DNA from: Chamaea fasciata
Lineage: Eukaryota; Chordata; Aves; Passeriformes; Sylviidae
Reading direction: 5' to 3'
Assembly (NCBI GenBank): GCA_029207755.1
Contig: JARCOQ010000003.1
Span: 98,348,646 to 98,412,645, forward strand
Length of the DNA: 64,000 nucleotides
Shown here: positions 49,500-63,345 of the stretch, piece by piece
Position numbering within the stretch: position 1 is the stretch's first letter
How the letters are laid out: each line of letters opens with the position of its first letter
The notes under the pieces: model-generated
Database searches by the model: none
What the model saw: the letters and a program-made list of their open reading frames with translations, nothing else
Told to the model about the DNA's origin: nothing
Made by a program: the position numbers and the translations under genes

Positions 49500-49650
49500 C
49501 CCCTCATTGCAATTATTTTTTGATCCACAGGTTAGTGCCACCATCAGATTTAAGTGCAGTAAAAATTAATCATGCAAATCCCGGTACATATTCATAAGGT
49601 TAAATTACATCTTGCTGTGTAGCCTTGTGCATGTAATTCCATACACTGTA
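49500..49650. promoter_or_regulatory. Candidate conserved element with octamer motif
   Basis: TTAATCATGCAAATCCCGG carries a perfect POU octamer ATGCAAAT at 49572-49579 beside a TAAT core. CATTGCAATTATT and GGTTAAATTACATC lie on either side. The cluster of homeodomain and POU cores in a non-repetitive stretch is enhancer-like. In AT-rich DNA such motifs also arise by chance. Confidence 0.2.
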
Positions 49651-52600
49651 AGAAGTCCTCTACTATGATTTATTTTATGAAGCATCTTCATACATATATT
49701 CAGAACAGAGGTCCAGGATCATGAGCTTCATTCTGAAGTAGCTTCACATGCAATCATGTCCACTGAAATATCAGAGAATTTTATTGCAGGTTTGGTCCAT
49801 TATTAATGAAAGCCCATTTGATCTAACTGCATATGTGAGGCTGCATAGTCATGACGTATAACATATGCATATACATTTGTTTCAAACAATCCTAAAATTC
49901 CAATATTTCTTCCTGAAGGGAATGTCTTTATACAAGGTTCTATCAAAAACAAACCTGCCATAAAAAAGTCTATGTAAAAAAAAAGAGGGTTTGGTTGAAT
50001 GCATAAAACCTGCACCTCCATCAAAGTAATTATTTGAGTTAACTTTGAAGCTTGATTTAAATATTAGCAAAAGTGAAAAATTTATTGCCATCTTTACACA
50101 AAGCAAAAAGGCATTAAATGTGCCCCAACATCTTCAATTATTGAAACTTATTTCAGTGAATGTAGCTATGTTTCAGTTAATAGCTTTGTTTATAATGTGA
50201 AGCAGCAACTACAAGCTGTATCTAGAACATTCATAAATTCATCCAATCACCTCTCAGATATTGGCACAATTAATTTAAAAGAAAATTACTAAATTTATGT
50301 TTCCTAAACTTCCATTTGCACACACAACAGCAGTAGTTGAAAATGTGCAGTTTGATTTCCACCCATAGTTTTGTCTTCTTCACAGACATTTCTGAAGACA
50401 AATATCTAGAATTTTGCTAGAAATTTGTCCTCCTATGATTTCCTACATGTTAGGATTCTTGACATAGTCCATCCATCTGTTTTCTGAGTTAATCCTTATA
50501 TAATAAAAAGCCTTGAAATCCACTATGTTGTTGGAATCCAAATGCCTGCTCCAAATGCTCCTGTAATAGAGCTGATATTTTGAAAATATATTTAAATACC
50601 CAGATCGAGCAGAAGAGGACTGCCTATTTCCACTTCTGCAGCTCATTTACCCCTGGGAGAAATCAATAAAGAAAATTTAACCAAGAAACTTGCCAAATAA
50701 ATATCTGATAGATCCATTAATATACAATAATAATCAATAAAGGGGGGTTTACTGGCAATGAATGACTAGCTGGAAGAACCATTAACTGTGAGAAATTTCC
50801 AATGCAGAGTGCAATCTGATCCTGAAAATACTTATTCATATTATCAAACCTTATTCTTACAAAACAGTCCTGATTTGGGTGAGCCAGATATAACATCCTG
50901 TTTAAGTACCATTACATACCTATTGTTCCCTAGGTGCATTAATAAAGTAGCATTTTTAGACCATTTGTTAAGTTCTGCAAATACTACTTATAAAATTACC
51001 TAAAAAGAAAAAAAGAAAAACAAAACTGTTTCTTTCTTAAGAGCTTCTTAAAGTTGAGCTCTACGTTCCCATGGATACACTGCATTGGTCCTATAATGGT
51101 CTTGCTTCAGCACAGTAAGCAGCAGGGAAACAAGACTAACTCTCAACATTTCCATAGGCTTAGAGCACCTTTATTAGCTAAGTGCTCCTCCAGTGCTGCC
51201 CAATGGAACACACCCTTTCTTGTCTTTTTCAATTTGAGAAAAAACTAATTCTTCTTATGGGTCAAGGCTCCATAGTCAATCTCAGCATAAAAAAAAAGCA
51301 ATTGTATAATTTCTCCCTAATGCACCCCAGGCACGTTCCTGTGGCTGGTTCACACAGTGCCAGGTTGTTGCGAATTATTTATCATTATCCCAGCTCATTT
51401 CTACAACACTAAATGTCATCACTGACCTTCCCCCTAGAAATAAGAAGTTTTCAGTTTATACACAGAATCCTGTTGTCTAGGAGAATTCTTAGAATGATGG
51501 AATAATTACCAATGTAAATAACAATCAAATACCTCTGCTCTGAAAAAATTAGTTATTCTGAGATGTTGCATGCATCCCATCTTATCCAACTGTACATGTG
51601 AGGAAAAATTCTCTGATGCTACAGGTTATTCTGTTTTCTTGCTCTTTGATGAAGATGATCATTATCATCCCCCAGATAAATCTTGAAGACATCTTTAAGG
51701 GAAGCGATTGGCAAAGAGAGAGTAATCTTGGAAGAAAAAGAACCTATTGAAAAAAGATAATTTTTTATAGATGCAAAGGAGGCAGAGAAGGGTTACTAGT
51801 GGAATACACAGGTTTTCATCTCTGAATCAATACTTCAGATATAGCTGAGGTAGTCAGCGATCAGAAGTGGTGAGTCTGCAAATGCTGCAAAACATCCAAG
51901 AGGCAGAGATTATTAACAGCAGCATTAGTAACGCAAAAGAAGGAAAATAAGGTTAAAATAATATTAGCTTTCAGAATAGCATTAAAACATCTCAAAAGAG
52001 AATACAGTTAAGAGAAATCCTATCTTCAGGACGAGGTGAGCTAGTGATCTAACAGCTGTTTTCTACAAGATGTTTTCAGATGAAAAACAGCCATTGCTGC
52101 ACTCAGGGCAAAAAAATTAAATTTGCACTAGACTAACTTCTAAGATTGCTGCTGATCTTTCCAACATTCATCAAAACTCTCCTCTGATCTGTTTCATTAA
52201 AAAATTCATCATCTGTGTTTGCTAGGTTCAGTATGGACAGCAAAGTTCATCGTAAAGTTCTTTTTAATTAAAATATTATTGTTAAGCTCAATATTTTAAA
52301 AATCACTACTAAATTCACAGTTTGGGGTATCCCAAGTGATGCTGTATCTAAATTACTGTAAAGATAGCCTGTGCATCCTGCACCACCATCAACATCATTG
52401 GTTTTGCTGTTTCCTGTCTTCTTTCAAGTTTCACATAGGCTCCCCAGCCTTGCGGCTATTATCATCCAAACCAGTACATTGGATTCTGATGCTGCATGGG
52501 CTTTCAGGACGCTGTGCAGAACAAATCACCATCATGGCCAATATCTGGAGAGCTGTGACATTGCTAGATGTGAGCTTGGCTCAGTGACTCCATTAGCCCC

Positions 52601-55600
52601 ATCAATACACATGCAATGGCCACGTGAGCAGCTATGTGATATAGCAGCAGTCATTTCAGAAGAATCATTGACTGACTTACTGCACAGACACAGAACTGAC
52701 AATTAAATGAACTAACAGCTTCAGTTTGCTTGCCACGATCAATTTAAGCTACAATGCAGTCATGTGGGGAAAAGTTAGAAGCAACATGACCAAGCCTAAG
52801 CCACAGCTCCCATTTTGTGACACAGTGTCTTCCAATGGAGAGTTTTTCTGTCAAGGGCAAATAAAGCATCTTAACAATCATTTTCATTGGTTAATCTTAA
52901 AAGTGCACTTTCTGATACAGGGCAATATATTTTGTCCAAGAAAAGTATGGAACAATTAAGTAGAACAGCTGCTTAGTGGGCTTAGGATCCTTTGCCCTGA
53001 GCAGGGAAACAAACTCCCTGTGTCTGGAAGGGAGTCTACTGAGTGTTTGTATATAACCCATACCTGGGTCTGAGTCTTTGCTGACTCACATAACAGGTAT
53101 TTACATTCATGCAAAGACTGAAACATGGTCACTCTGAGCAGACTTTTACAGCCACTTTGCAGCCCACAGAGCAGGCGAGTGGAAAGCTGGTCAGCAAAGC
53201 CAGCACTGCAGATATTACATGCAGTAAAACTGCTATTTACAGTATATTTTTCCATGCTCCTGTTAATTAACTTTGGTTTTCCTTCATTCTTGATACAGGA
53301 ATGGTTTATTTACTTTTCGTATCCCTATCCTGTCTGAAAAAGGTTGATCACTCTTTAAAACTGATAAAAAACTAAGTCATACTGAAGTGGTTTTGTGAAA
53401 CTTATCCAAGCTCTTCAGTACAATTGACATGTTTTCCTTTTAACACTGAAATGGCAGAGTTGAACAGACTCCCTGGAGACTCCACAGACATTTTCAGTAG
53501 CAACAAGAACCCATCCCAAACATAACTTCCAATCTGTCATCCCTCCTTGAATACTAGAAAGAGCCTCTTCCCCTTATAATGTACTGAAAACAACTCTGTA
53601 AAACAAAAACACCTCCAACACTCCAGTACCACCTGAATAACTTTCTGAGATATGTATCCCAATGCCACAATTGCACCCATGTAGATCAAGTCAGAAGGAT
53701 TGTGCACTGCCATTTCTCAAAACCTACCAGCATGGGAAGTTCCACTGTGAGATACACATTTCTGCCAGGGGCAGCATATAGCATCTTGGAATTTAAAAGA
53801 ACCACTAAGGAGAAGATGCACACAGAGGGAAACAAAGATTTATTGCAAGCTAGAAAGCTTGGGGAGTCCCCTCCAAAAAAACCTAATTTCTAAAATAAAG
53901 CGCCAACTCAGTAGTAGTTCTATGTAACAGCAAAAGTCAAAAGTTATAACAGAGAGAAATTTTGGGGGTTTTTTAGGGCCAGTGACTCGTATTCTTACAG
54001 GCAAGTAATTAAGAGCATTTTCCACCATTAGCATAGATATAGGATCTCTACATTTCTGGCAAAGTTATGGTTATTGTGGAAGCAAGAGCTTTGATTTTAT
54101 GACAGCAACTGTCTGTAAAAATTCTTAGTAAAGTCTTAAACTTCAACAATAAAGTTAGGAGACTGTTTTCATGGTGTTATTATTTCTTGTAGGACTGCAA
54201 GATTACTCTAAAGAAAAGAAAAAATTAAGATGCATTGTTTGAATGCGATTCCTCATTCAAGCAAATGCATCATTTACAGAACATATTCACATTTCTCATG
54301 CTCCAAGTTTATGTAACAGTGTGCTCCCTTTCCAAAAATTTGCATGCAAGGTCTGAAAAATTTTTCTCCTACTAGGAACAAAGTCCTACCCACATACATA
54401 TTAGAACCTTTTCAATGTCTTTTCAAAAGGAGATAGGTCTTGGGATAAAACACAAGATATGAAAGGCCTGAAGACTGCATACAATTCTCTTGTGAACCAC
54501 AAGACATGACACTCTGACAGCACAGCCAGCCCCTGAGCATTACTGTACGTCTGCAATCCAACCTGTGCTCAGTCCCACAGCACAGCTGCAGTCCCAGGGG
54601 GGCATTCCCCTGAGCCCACAACACCTGACATCCCTGGCACCAGCCCTTACACTATTCCTTGTGTCTCAGTCCCAGTGCCAGGGGCTGAGCAGCCACAGTA
54701 CCCAGCACAGAGGCACCATGACAGGAGCTGGAATAGAAAACAGGATCTGAAGCTTAATTTGCCCTGACAGAAAACAGAGACAATTAAAACCAGTGATACG
54801 ATGTGTGTGCACCTATACAGAAATCACAGCAAAGGAAGAGAAATTGAGTACTATCCTACTATCTCTGCTCAAAAGAGGACTTCTACCAACTTTTTTAGGA
54901 CTGTATCAGTCAAAAACTGACAAAGACATAGTATTTCATTGTCTTAAGATATTTCTCAGTTCCATGGCACATGCATACAAAAGATAACAACTTTGGTTTC
55001 CTATTACTATGAATGCATTAAGCACAACATCAAAAGTATTCCTGAGACCGTTTTGTTTATCTTCTGGCATTGAATTTGATATGACTAGAAACAATTCAAA
55101 ATTTGTTAAAATAATTTTTAAGCCAAATATTACCATCATCGAAGCTCATGCAAGTGCTCATGCCCATACACTGGAAAAATAGGAATATCATATTATATTT
55201 GTCATGATTATTGATAGTAAAACATTTTAGGACAGGTTGTAAGAACAATTGAGAGTGGTAAGGAATGGCTGTATTATTAAATTTCATCATTGGCCCAGTG
55301 GACTCAAGACAGCAAGTACACAATCTCTTTCTGGTTTTTAAATTATTATTTATGTGGACTCAGCTGTCCTCTATTAAGCAATTTAGTATAACCACGGACC
55401 TAAAAAAGCAATCGTACAGCTGAACAACATACAAAGGTTTATCATCTGTATGCAACATTGCAGACTTTTTGCAGTTTGAGTACCTAAAGTGCCATTCAGA
55501 AAAATGTGTCACCAAAGGAAAATAGTTGGAATTAATTTAGCTGTCTCACTATAGGATTGCAGCCTAATAACAAATTCTCCCTGATGTCTTCCTATTCCTA

Positions 55601-56167
55601 CTACTGCTCAGTGAGGTCAGACAGGAGGTTCAAGGGGACAGGTAATTTATATTGTAAACAGTATTGGCTTCTTGGTCTACAGTTAATCATCAGTTTTATT
55701 TCAATGGGAGTAGTGATCAAACAGAAGACATGACTTGGTGTGTGACCAGCTCAAGAGATGGTCCATCCTCTGACTACTAAACACAACAGAATATTAAGAA
55801 TCAACCTTTGCAAGCACCAGCTGATAGAGTCTTTGTTACAAACTGCTGTGAGGTGTACATCCCCACTGTTCATAATATCAGCCATTTACTAGTGTTCATC
55901 TTACTTCCTGGAATCTTCACACTTCCTCCTGGGAGAGGAGGCCTCAATACAACCTTTCCTCCTGCACACTCAAAAGCTACACCACCATGAATCAAAACAA
56001 TTCTCTCGCCTATTCTGTACTGAAGGAACTGTTAGTTTCTTAGAAGTGGCATATGACCAACTGCTAACACCAAAATCGACATTCCCAAAACTAAGACAGG
56101 GTAACAGATTTTGTTCAATGCCTTTAGGCCTTTGAATAATAAGATGTCAGCAGCCCTGAACAAGCAG
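49651..56167. other. Non-coding single-copy DNA
   Basis: No gene, RNA or classifiable repeat is recognised in about 6.5 kb. GC-richer patches at about 52350-52650 and 54480-54740 carry overlapping frames (up to 111 codons) without recognisable content. GTTTTATTTCAATGGGAG near 55693 resembles a scrap seen in ancient amniote repeats. Confidence 0.55.
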
Positions 56168-56410
56168 TCACAGAATCAGTCACAGAATGGTTGGCATTGG
56201 AAAGGATCTCTGGGGGTCATCTGACCCAACCACCTTGCCCAATAAGGGATACCTGAAGCAAGTTGCCCAGGACTGTGTCAAGATGGATTTTGAATCTCCA
56301 AGGATGGAGACTTCACAGCCTTCCTGGGCAATCTGTGAGTGACCACACTCATGACAAAAAAGTGTTTCCTGATGTTTGATAGCAGCTCCTGTGCGAGCCC
56401 ATAGCCTGCT
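56168..56410 (-). mobile_element. CR1 LINE, 3' end fragment
   Basis: The plus strand shows the reverse complement of a CR1 3' end. It begins with tandem terminal octamers (CACAGAATCAGTCACAGAAT) and GGTTGGCATTGGAAAGGATC. It continues with GGGGGTCATCTGACCCAACC, GTTGCCCAGGACTGTGTCAA, TGAATCTCCAAGGATGGAGA, CTTCCTGGGCAATCTGTG, and AAGTGTTTCCTGATGTTTGA. It differs in sequence from the copy at 5058-5302, so it belongs to another CR1 subfamily. About 240 bp survive and the left end is the element's true 3' terminus. Confidence 0.92.
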
Positions 56411-59400
56411 AGAAAGATGGCAGAGAGAAACTACCTGGAATACTATGCAGAGTTGGAAGACAAGAAGGCTTTGTTAAATGAGAAGACATTAAACATGTCT
56501 ATGCACAGTTATAGCCTTCATACACATAAGGACCAGTTTTTCCACTCTGTAAGTGGTCCCGTTATGAGCTTTGTGATACAGCTTCTGTGACAAGCTCAAA
56601 TTGCAACCTTCTGCTCTTCTGCCTCTGTCAAAAGAACAGCCTCACTCTCTGCAGTGATGGACAATATAAATAAATTACAATGAAACTTCTGCAAACTGTC
56701 ATCTGGAAAGGGCCAAGAAGTCTGATTTTCTTCATTGCAGAAGCTTTGGGTAGGAGTTTGAATCTTTGTTATGGGTTGTGGGGTTTTTTCCTAGAAAAAA
56801 TATTAGTTTAACGTTTTTCAAAATATTTTGCCTAATTTTTGTGGGTATATCATCAAAGCATATTAGTTTAATACTTGCTATCATTCATTTATTGGAGAAA
56901 AATCATTAAACACATGTCACTTCAAAACTGCATGACACAATATGAACTTGAAATGACTTTTATTTTGGCATACCAGTGCACTGAGTTAGAGTATTAAGAA
57001 GTCCCAAGTGTTGCCTGTTTACAGATGCCAGACAGACTACTACTATGGCTCTAATGTGCTCAGAGATTGTGCAGTGTTTGAGCAACTGTAACTAACTGAA
57101 AATAGTGAATTAGCTATGGGGGAAGATTCACAGCTTACTGAAGGGAAAAGCCACTACTTCAAGAAAATGGTTTAATTTGTGTTGGAAATTTGACCAAATA
57201 GAAGTGGAAATTTTGACCAAGTACTCACTTTTGTTAGATGCTGCTCCAGGGTTTGTCCTCCTGTCTTGCAATCCATAAACTTGTATCTTGGGTCTAGGAT
57301 ACTTCTTCCCTTCCATATGGTTCTCACACCAAGTCTGTAAGAGTGACAGCTGAATGAGTCACAGTTATGCTTAACTTCAAGCACAAAGGTGTCTAATTCT
57401 AAGTCTTAAAAATGCACATGACTTCATCGTAAAAAGCCACAGGCTGCTGCAACACAGATCTTCAAAGCACTATTAGGGAGTGCACAGATGTGTATGCCAA
57501 CCCTCTGCACCCACTGCGCCATTCTCAGGACTCAGGATAGTCAAACAAGAGTCAGATTTCCACTCATTTCCTGAGGTTGTTCAACAGCATCTGATGGATG
57601 CTGTGGATCACTAAGATTCTGTCCCCTGGACCTTTTAACACATTTTCAGGCATCCCCTCTCACATCAGGGGACTTCTCCTGAAGAGGTGCAGCACTCCAA
57701 GACAAAGACGTGACTGATTCTTATATCTGTTCTAACAAGGAACACCACAGCTAAAGCAGTTGTAGTGTTTCACTGTGTTCAACTGAGGTCCTTCTCCTGA
57801 GGCCTAACAACACAAAAGGCATTTTGTAATAGCTCCCTTTGAAATCAAATTAGCGATGTTTCAAGGCGTGACCCGTAAAGGGCTGCTGTCCCAAATGGAC
57901 ATGTGTTTGACAGATACAGGTTCCACCTAGCGCCCCTCTTGAAGAGTACAGATGGAATCAAGATGTGTGAACAGAACTCCAAAAGGGAAGCCATGGGATA
58001 TCAGGATATACAGCAAAGCACTCTGCCTCTACAGTTAAAAAGGAAACAATATCAGATACAGTGTGAAATAGCTCACTCCAGCTGGTAGGACAGATTCTGA
58101 CAGAATTATATAGGTATGATTATTTAAGAGAAAGATGTTATTCCATATGTGCAAAAGCCAGCAAAAATATAGCCCAAATTAAATTATATAACCTTGTGCC
58201 AAATCCTGTAAAAGTCATAAAAAGTCACAATCTCCTACTTCCATTTGTCCATACACTGCAAAATGCTAAAAGTTATTGTGGGCTGTAGCACAGAATACCC
58301 GTGAACAGAATTTGGAGACTAGGAATATCTAGAAAGCAGCCTATTTTTACCTGACTAGCTATAAAATTAATGGAAAGGGTAGAAAAGAAGATGGGCTTTC
58401 AAGTTTGTCACAATGTATTTGCTTATGTGACAGAAAACTAGCGACCCCCTTGTCCTGCAGGGTCAGTTTCTCTGGAGCAGGAATGAAGATGAGAACTCCC
58501 ATCCACAGTATACAAAATAGGAAAGCATTTGGTGGTTGGACTTTCTAAACATCCAAAGGTCCTATTTGACTGTACAGAAAATTAATTTAAAGCACAGCAA
58601 CTTCCTATTGCAGTCTAGGCCCCAGCTCCATAACTCATTTTCACATGAATTCACAGAAAAGAAAAGAAATCATGCTAGTATATCAAAAACCCCTATAGCA
58701 GCCAAATTAAAAGAAATATCTGCGGTCAGGAACTCCATCAACTACCCCTTGTTGCCAGTGTCCTCTGTCTGAAAAGGGGACAGGACAGAGATTAACTATG
58801 TGTATTTTGCAGAGTCCAGGGCAAGACATAGGCTGTGCATTCACTATGTGTCAAGACCAGACACTTCTGAAAAAAAAACCAAAACAGGTACTTTAGGCCA
58901 GGACTAGGAGCAAAGTCTAAAATACCACAGTGAGAAATGCCTGTGGATGACAACAGCAGACCTCACTGATAGTAGAACTTAACTCTTACACCAGACTCCC
59001 AATGGCTCATTTCTTCAATGATCTTCAAGTTCTGCCTCTGCTAACAATAGGAATGGCAACTGCTTCAGGAAATGGAACCCATTTCTACCTTCTCACAAAA
59101 AGGATAGTGGAGTATGCCATACTCTACACAGTTCAGGCATAAGATTATAACCAAGATTCGGCCCAAGTTCTTCTATATCTATCTTTTCAGCTGCATTTAA
59201 TTACCTAAAAATCACTAACACTTGTGATTTCCATGTTATTTTTTCAGGAAATTACTTTAGAGACCAGGGAACTGTCACAGTGATCACAGAACTATGTGCA
59301 AGTGCCATCCTGATAAACTCACCATCCCTGAGAGACATACACCACACAAGATTCAAATCCTGATATGAAATGCCAACCCAAAAAAAGTGGGAATTCAGCT

Positions 59401-62400
59401 CACTCTCCATGTTGAAGCAGATCTTCCTCAGACCGCAGAGACGGTCAGTTGACTTTGATCATTCCCTCAGGGCAGGAGTGAGGAAACCAAACTTCTACCA
59501 CTAAAATTTGATGGTGAATGATTTTGCATATGAATCCCAGTGTGGCCACAGCTCTTTCTCTTGGATTATAAACATAGTTACAGCTTTGATTAAGGAGTTA
59601 GTTACTGAATGGTAATAGGATCATTCTCATCTGTGCCTCTTTTTCAGCAGCAGAGTGACATCCTCCTATTGTTTCCGAAGCAGTAACTATTCGAGTTCTC
59701 CATGTGGACTATAAATTAACTTGGCCCCGGAAACTGTGCTGTTGGAGTAGTGCATTAAGAAAAAATATTTAAAAAATAATGCATTTGAACATGGACTAAA
59801 GCCCAAAGGCAATGATCAATCTGCCTTGTCACCCAGGTTAGTGAACAAGAGCCAAGACTTAGGCTTTGAGTTCCCCTCTAGAGTGGTACCTTTTCCTTTT
59901 CAGTCTATCATAACATAGTTACAGCTTTGTCTCTCAGTAGTCCCTACTGAGACTCCAGCGATCTACACTGGCCCATCATGAATGTTATTTTTCTTGTGTT
60001 ACTATTGTTAAGAGCCAATAGAAGATATCCAGGAAGGAAATAAGAGTCTGTGTTAATGTGATTTCTGTCATCCCCAAATATCTTAGATTACATTAAATAT
60101 ACTCTTTCTCCACTTCCCCATTTCAACATGGCTTCCCAATGTATATGCTATAGAAGTAAGCTTGCATTAGCTCTATATTCACTACACAATTGAACAAGCC
60201 TGCGACAGTTCTTTGGGATTATAGCTACTTGTCTGCAAACACGGTCAGATGGGTTCAGAATGGGTTCTGGGTTGGAGCTCATCCCTGAATGGTGCCTATA
60301 AATTATTTGAGGAATCTAGTTGGTCCAGGTCTAAAGCCTGCCAGGGACTCTTCTAACACTGAATTGTAGACAGTGTGGTGCTTGGGAATGTTTCCTCACA
60401 GTTTTCTCTAATGGTATAGATATTGCTGTAGACAACCAGAAAAGAAACTCAAAATCATACAGAATCCAGTGACCAGTGTTCTGGTTTTACTGTTATTTTC
60501 TTTTGTTTTCATTTAAACTCCTCATCAAAACTTCTACAGATTAATATCATATTTTACCCATTTACAAAACTATTCAATGCTCCTATGAACACCTTGATTA
60601 GCTGTCAATATATTATCAAGCTTAAAGCATTATATTAGACACTGGAAATATTACAGGTACATAAAACACACCCAGAAATTATACAACCCTTTCAGACCAG
60701 AAGGAGTCTGTCTTTCAGACCTCCATAGAGAAAGAGACTGAATTTCTCTTAAGGGGGTACTCAATCTGCATCATTCAGCAGATCTAAAACTAACTGAGTC
60801 ACATTACAGAGCAAGCAAGCATTTACAGGTCTCTACTCTAGGACAGAGCTCCTCATCTCTTGTCTGAGTGTGACAGCTCCCACGCGAAGGTCACTGGTTT
60901 CTGGGTTATTCAAGCATTCAGTGTTGATGTAGAGTCGATCTGTTCCCACTCAGTTATGCAGCTAGGGCACATCACCCCTCAGTTTCACCATACATTCTCA
61001 AACACACAGACAGACACAAGGACAGTAGTTTTCAATCCTTACAGAATGGAAAAGATCTTCCCTGCTCAGAGACAAAAATCCCTATCTCTCCCTGGCATCA
61101 TTACTTGGTAGCAATAACTCCAAGGTGTTGAGACCACATTTAGCTTTACAGAATAAAACATAACAAGCTGTCAAAATGTGCATAAATAAATTAGAGTCAT
61201 TATTCCAGCTTAAGGTTCTGGGGACATAAGCAATCCTCTTGAACTTCACTGTGACATTTTTTGCAGCAAGAGCCAAGCATTAAAATTACGTCCTGTATAC
61301 AGAGAGCTGTAAATGCATTCTGTCTTAGGGCCTGGCACTGCAGCACAGAAATCAACAGGCCTGCCTTGGAATAGAAAATGCAGCAGTTCAGGGCCAATTC
61401 TCTGCCCCTGAGCACAAGTTTTATGGCACAGTCCATGTCCATATGGCTAAACTCTGTCCTGCTCATTCCCCGAAGAGGAGTTCTCATCCATATCTGCCTG
61501 CTTGGAAGAGTCCCTGACTCTCATTGCTGCCCTGACCCATCTCTAGGCCCAGCTGTAGAGAGCATTGGCTGGCACGGGCAGAACCATGCCCCAGAATGCG
61601 CTAACACCCAAACTCCACAGGTCACCAATGCCACTGCTCCTGGCCCTGCCCAGTGTACCAATACAGCCACAGTCTGGGACTTCTGCTAGGATACTACCCT
61701 AAATGCTTACCCTTTTGTAAGTGACTTCCAGTTATATACTAAGAGAAAAAAAAATATACGAGGAATGAAGACATACAAACATTTTGTGTGTATATGGATA
61801 TAAAGGAGCTGTACCAGGTAAGACCACACACCCATCACACCTGCACCCCTAACCAATTACATAAACTTAGGAAACAGTGTGTTATCAGGGTAAGCATACA
61901 GTGATACCTCCTCAGCACAGTCCCCTGCAGCCCTCTGTGACTCAGACTTCCTGAACAAAAAGTAGTACCCTGGTATTTAAAAGCCTTCTGAGGATTCTTC
62001 TCAAAGAAAATTAACTCTGGAATTAAATGCCGTATAATTAAAAATCCCGTGAAAATAGGCTTCAGCAATTTGAATTATAAACAAGGACCAAACCCCTTCA
62101 TTCAGAAAACACACTTTACATCAAAAGAACATCAAAACAAGGATGAACAAGAGCAGCATCATTACAAGAAAGCCTCAAGCTGAAAGCTACAATCTCTAAG
62201 AGCAAAATGACACTGACATTATGACAGAAAGCTTTTGCTTGAGCTCAGTGCACATAAAACACAACAGAATCAAATTTTGTAGTGTATTCAAGGCAGAACC
62301 TGCTATGGGAGAAACCAAAACAAATGGCTAGTAACTCTGGGAAAATGCAGGATCCCTTCTATTTTGCAACCAACAATTTTTAAAGCAATTTTTTTGCCAA

Positions 62401-63225
62401 CTTTTTGTATAGCACTTTAAGGTTTTGAAAAACAACCATGGCAACTGTGTCTTTGGGTTCTGATGGGTATTTTTGAGCTACTTGCTAAATCCATATTAGG
62501 AGCTGAGGCAGCCGTGGCAGTATGAAGGATTGTTCCATTCCTGAGTGGGAAACATTCTTGCATTTTGTCCAGCTGAAATACTGTATTTCCACTGAAAATG
62601 CCATACTAATAAGCTCACTGGTGATGTTTATCTAGAAATTATTAAGACAGAAAAACTTTTCATTTCTCTGTCTCCCCTTCTCTTTCTCTTCAATGTGGGA
62701 TCAAGTGGGTCAAACCAAAAATCTAAATGCATTTTTCCCCCAATTATAAAGGCATTAATATTTTGTTACTTTTTCCTTGATGTATCAAAAACATACCAAG
62801 GTAGAATCATCTTGCTTTCCAAAACTTTTTGTTGACCATGGAAAGGAAAGACTCCCTAGAAATTCACCTAGCACAGAAAAGTTCTTGCTTGCACTGTGCT
62901 TACTCACAGTGTCTCAGAGACGCAAGGTTGAAGACCCATGATCCGACTCCTCTGAGATTTCTCCTCTCCTCCATGTACACTGTAAACATGACACAAATGC
63001 AATCCAATATTTTTATTTGGGAAATCATGGAAAGTTACAGAAATTAATTTGGAGCAGATGACAGAACAATTCCGACTAGGACAGAAATCAGGAAGAATAC
63101 TGAGTCTTCTGCCAAACTTGGGAAGGAGGTAAAAGACAACAGAGAATTCATGCTTCTATAGACCACTATCTGATGCATATTAAAGGAATGCTGGTTATGT
63201 CATTCGATTCTCTTCTGCCAAAAAA
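56411..63225. other. Non-coding single-copy DNA
   Basis: No gene or RNA is recognised. A GC-richer patch near 61370-61690 carries frames of about 100 codons on opposite strands with no recognisable content. An 18-bp word occurs twice, at 59571-59588 and 59922-59939. TTTGTATAGCACTTTAAGG near 62404 is faintly MIR-like but too short to call. Confidence 0.55.
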
Positions 63226-63345
63226 TCCCTCATCTCCAAAATGGTGACAGCAGTACTGCCAACCTCACAGGGATCCTGTGAGGACAATGACCTTCTGCCC
63301 AGTGTTCTTACACTGGGCAAGTATTAGATGAAGGACAGAAGAGCC
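63226..63345 (+). mobile_element. MIR (CORE-SINE) fragment
   Basis: In sense order it shows CCCTCATCTCCAAAATGGTG, then ACAGCAGTACTGCCAACCTC, then ACAGGGATCCTGTGAGGAC, then CAGTGTTCTTACACTGGGCA and AGTATTAGATGAA. This matches the MIR 3' half ('ctcatctgtaaaatgggg...acctacctcacagggttgttgtgagga...cactg...'). About 120 bp survive, with many substitutions. Confidence 0.75.

Noticed and set aside
59340..59370. GATTCAAATCC considered as a tRNA T-loop
   Set aside because: No acceptor, D-arm or anticodon stem can be built around it.
62390..62440. TTTGTATAGCACTTTAAGG considered as a MIR tail
   Set aside because: The match is one short block with no supporting upstream sequence.
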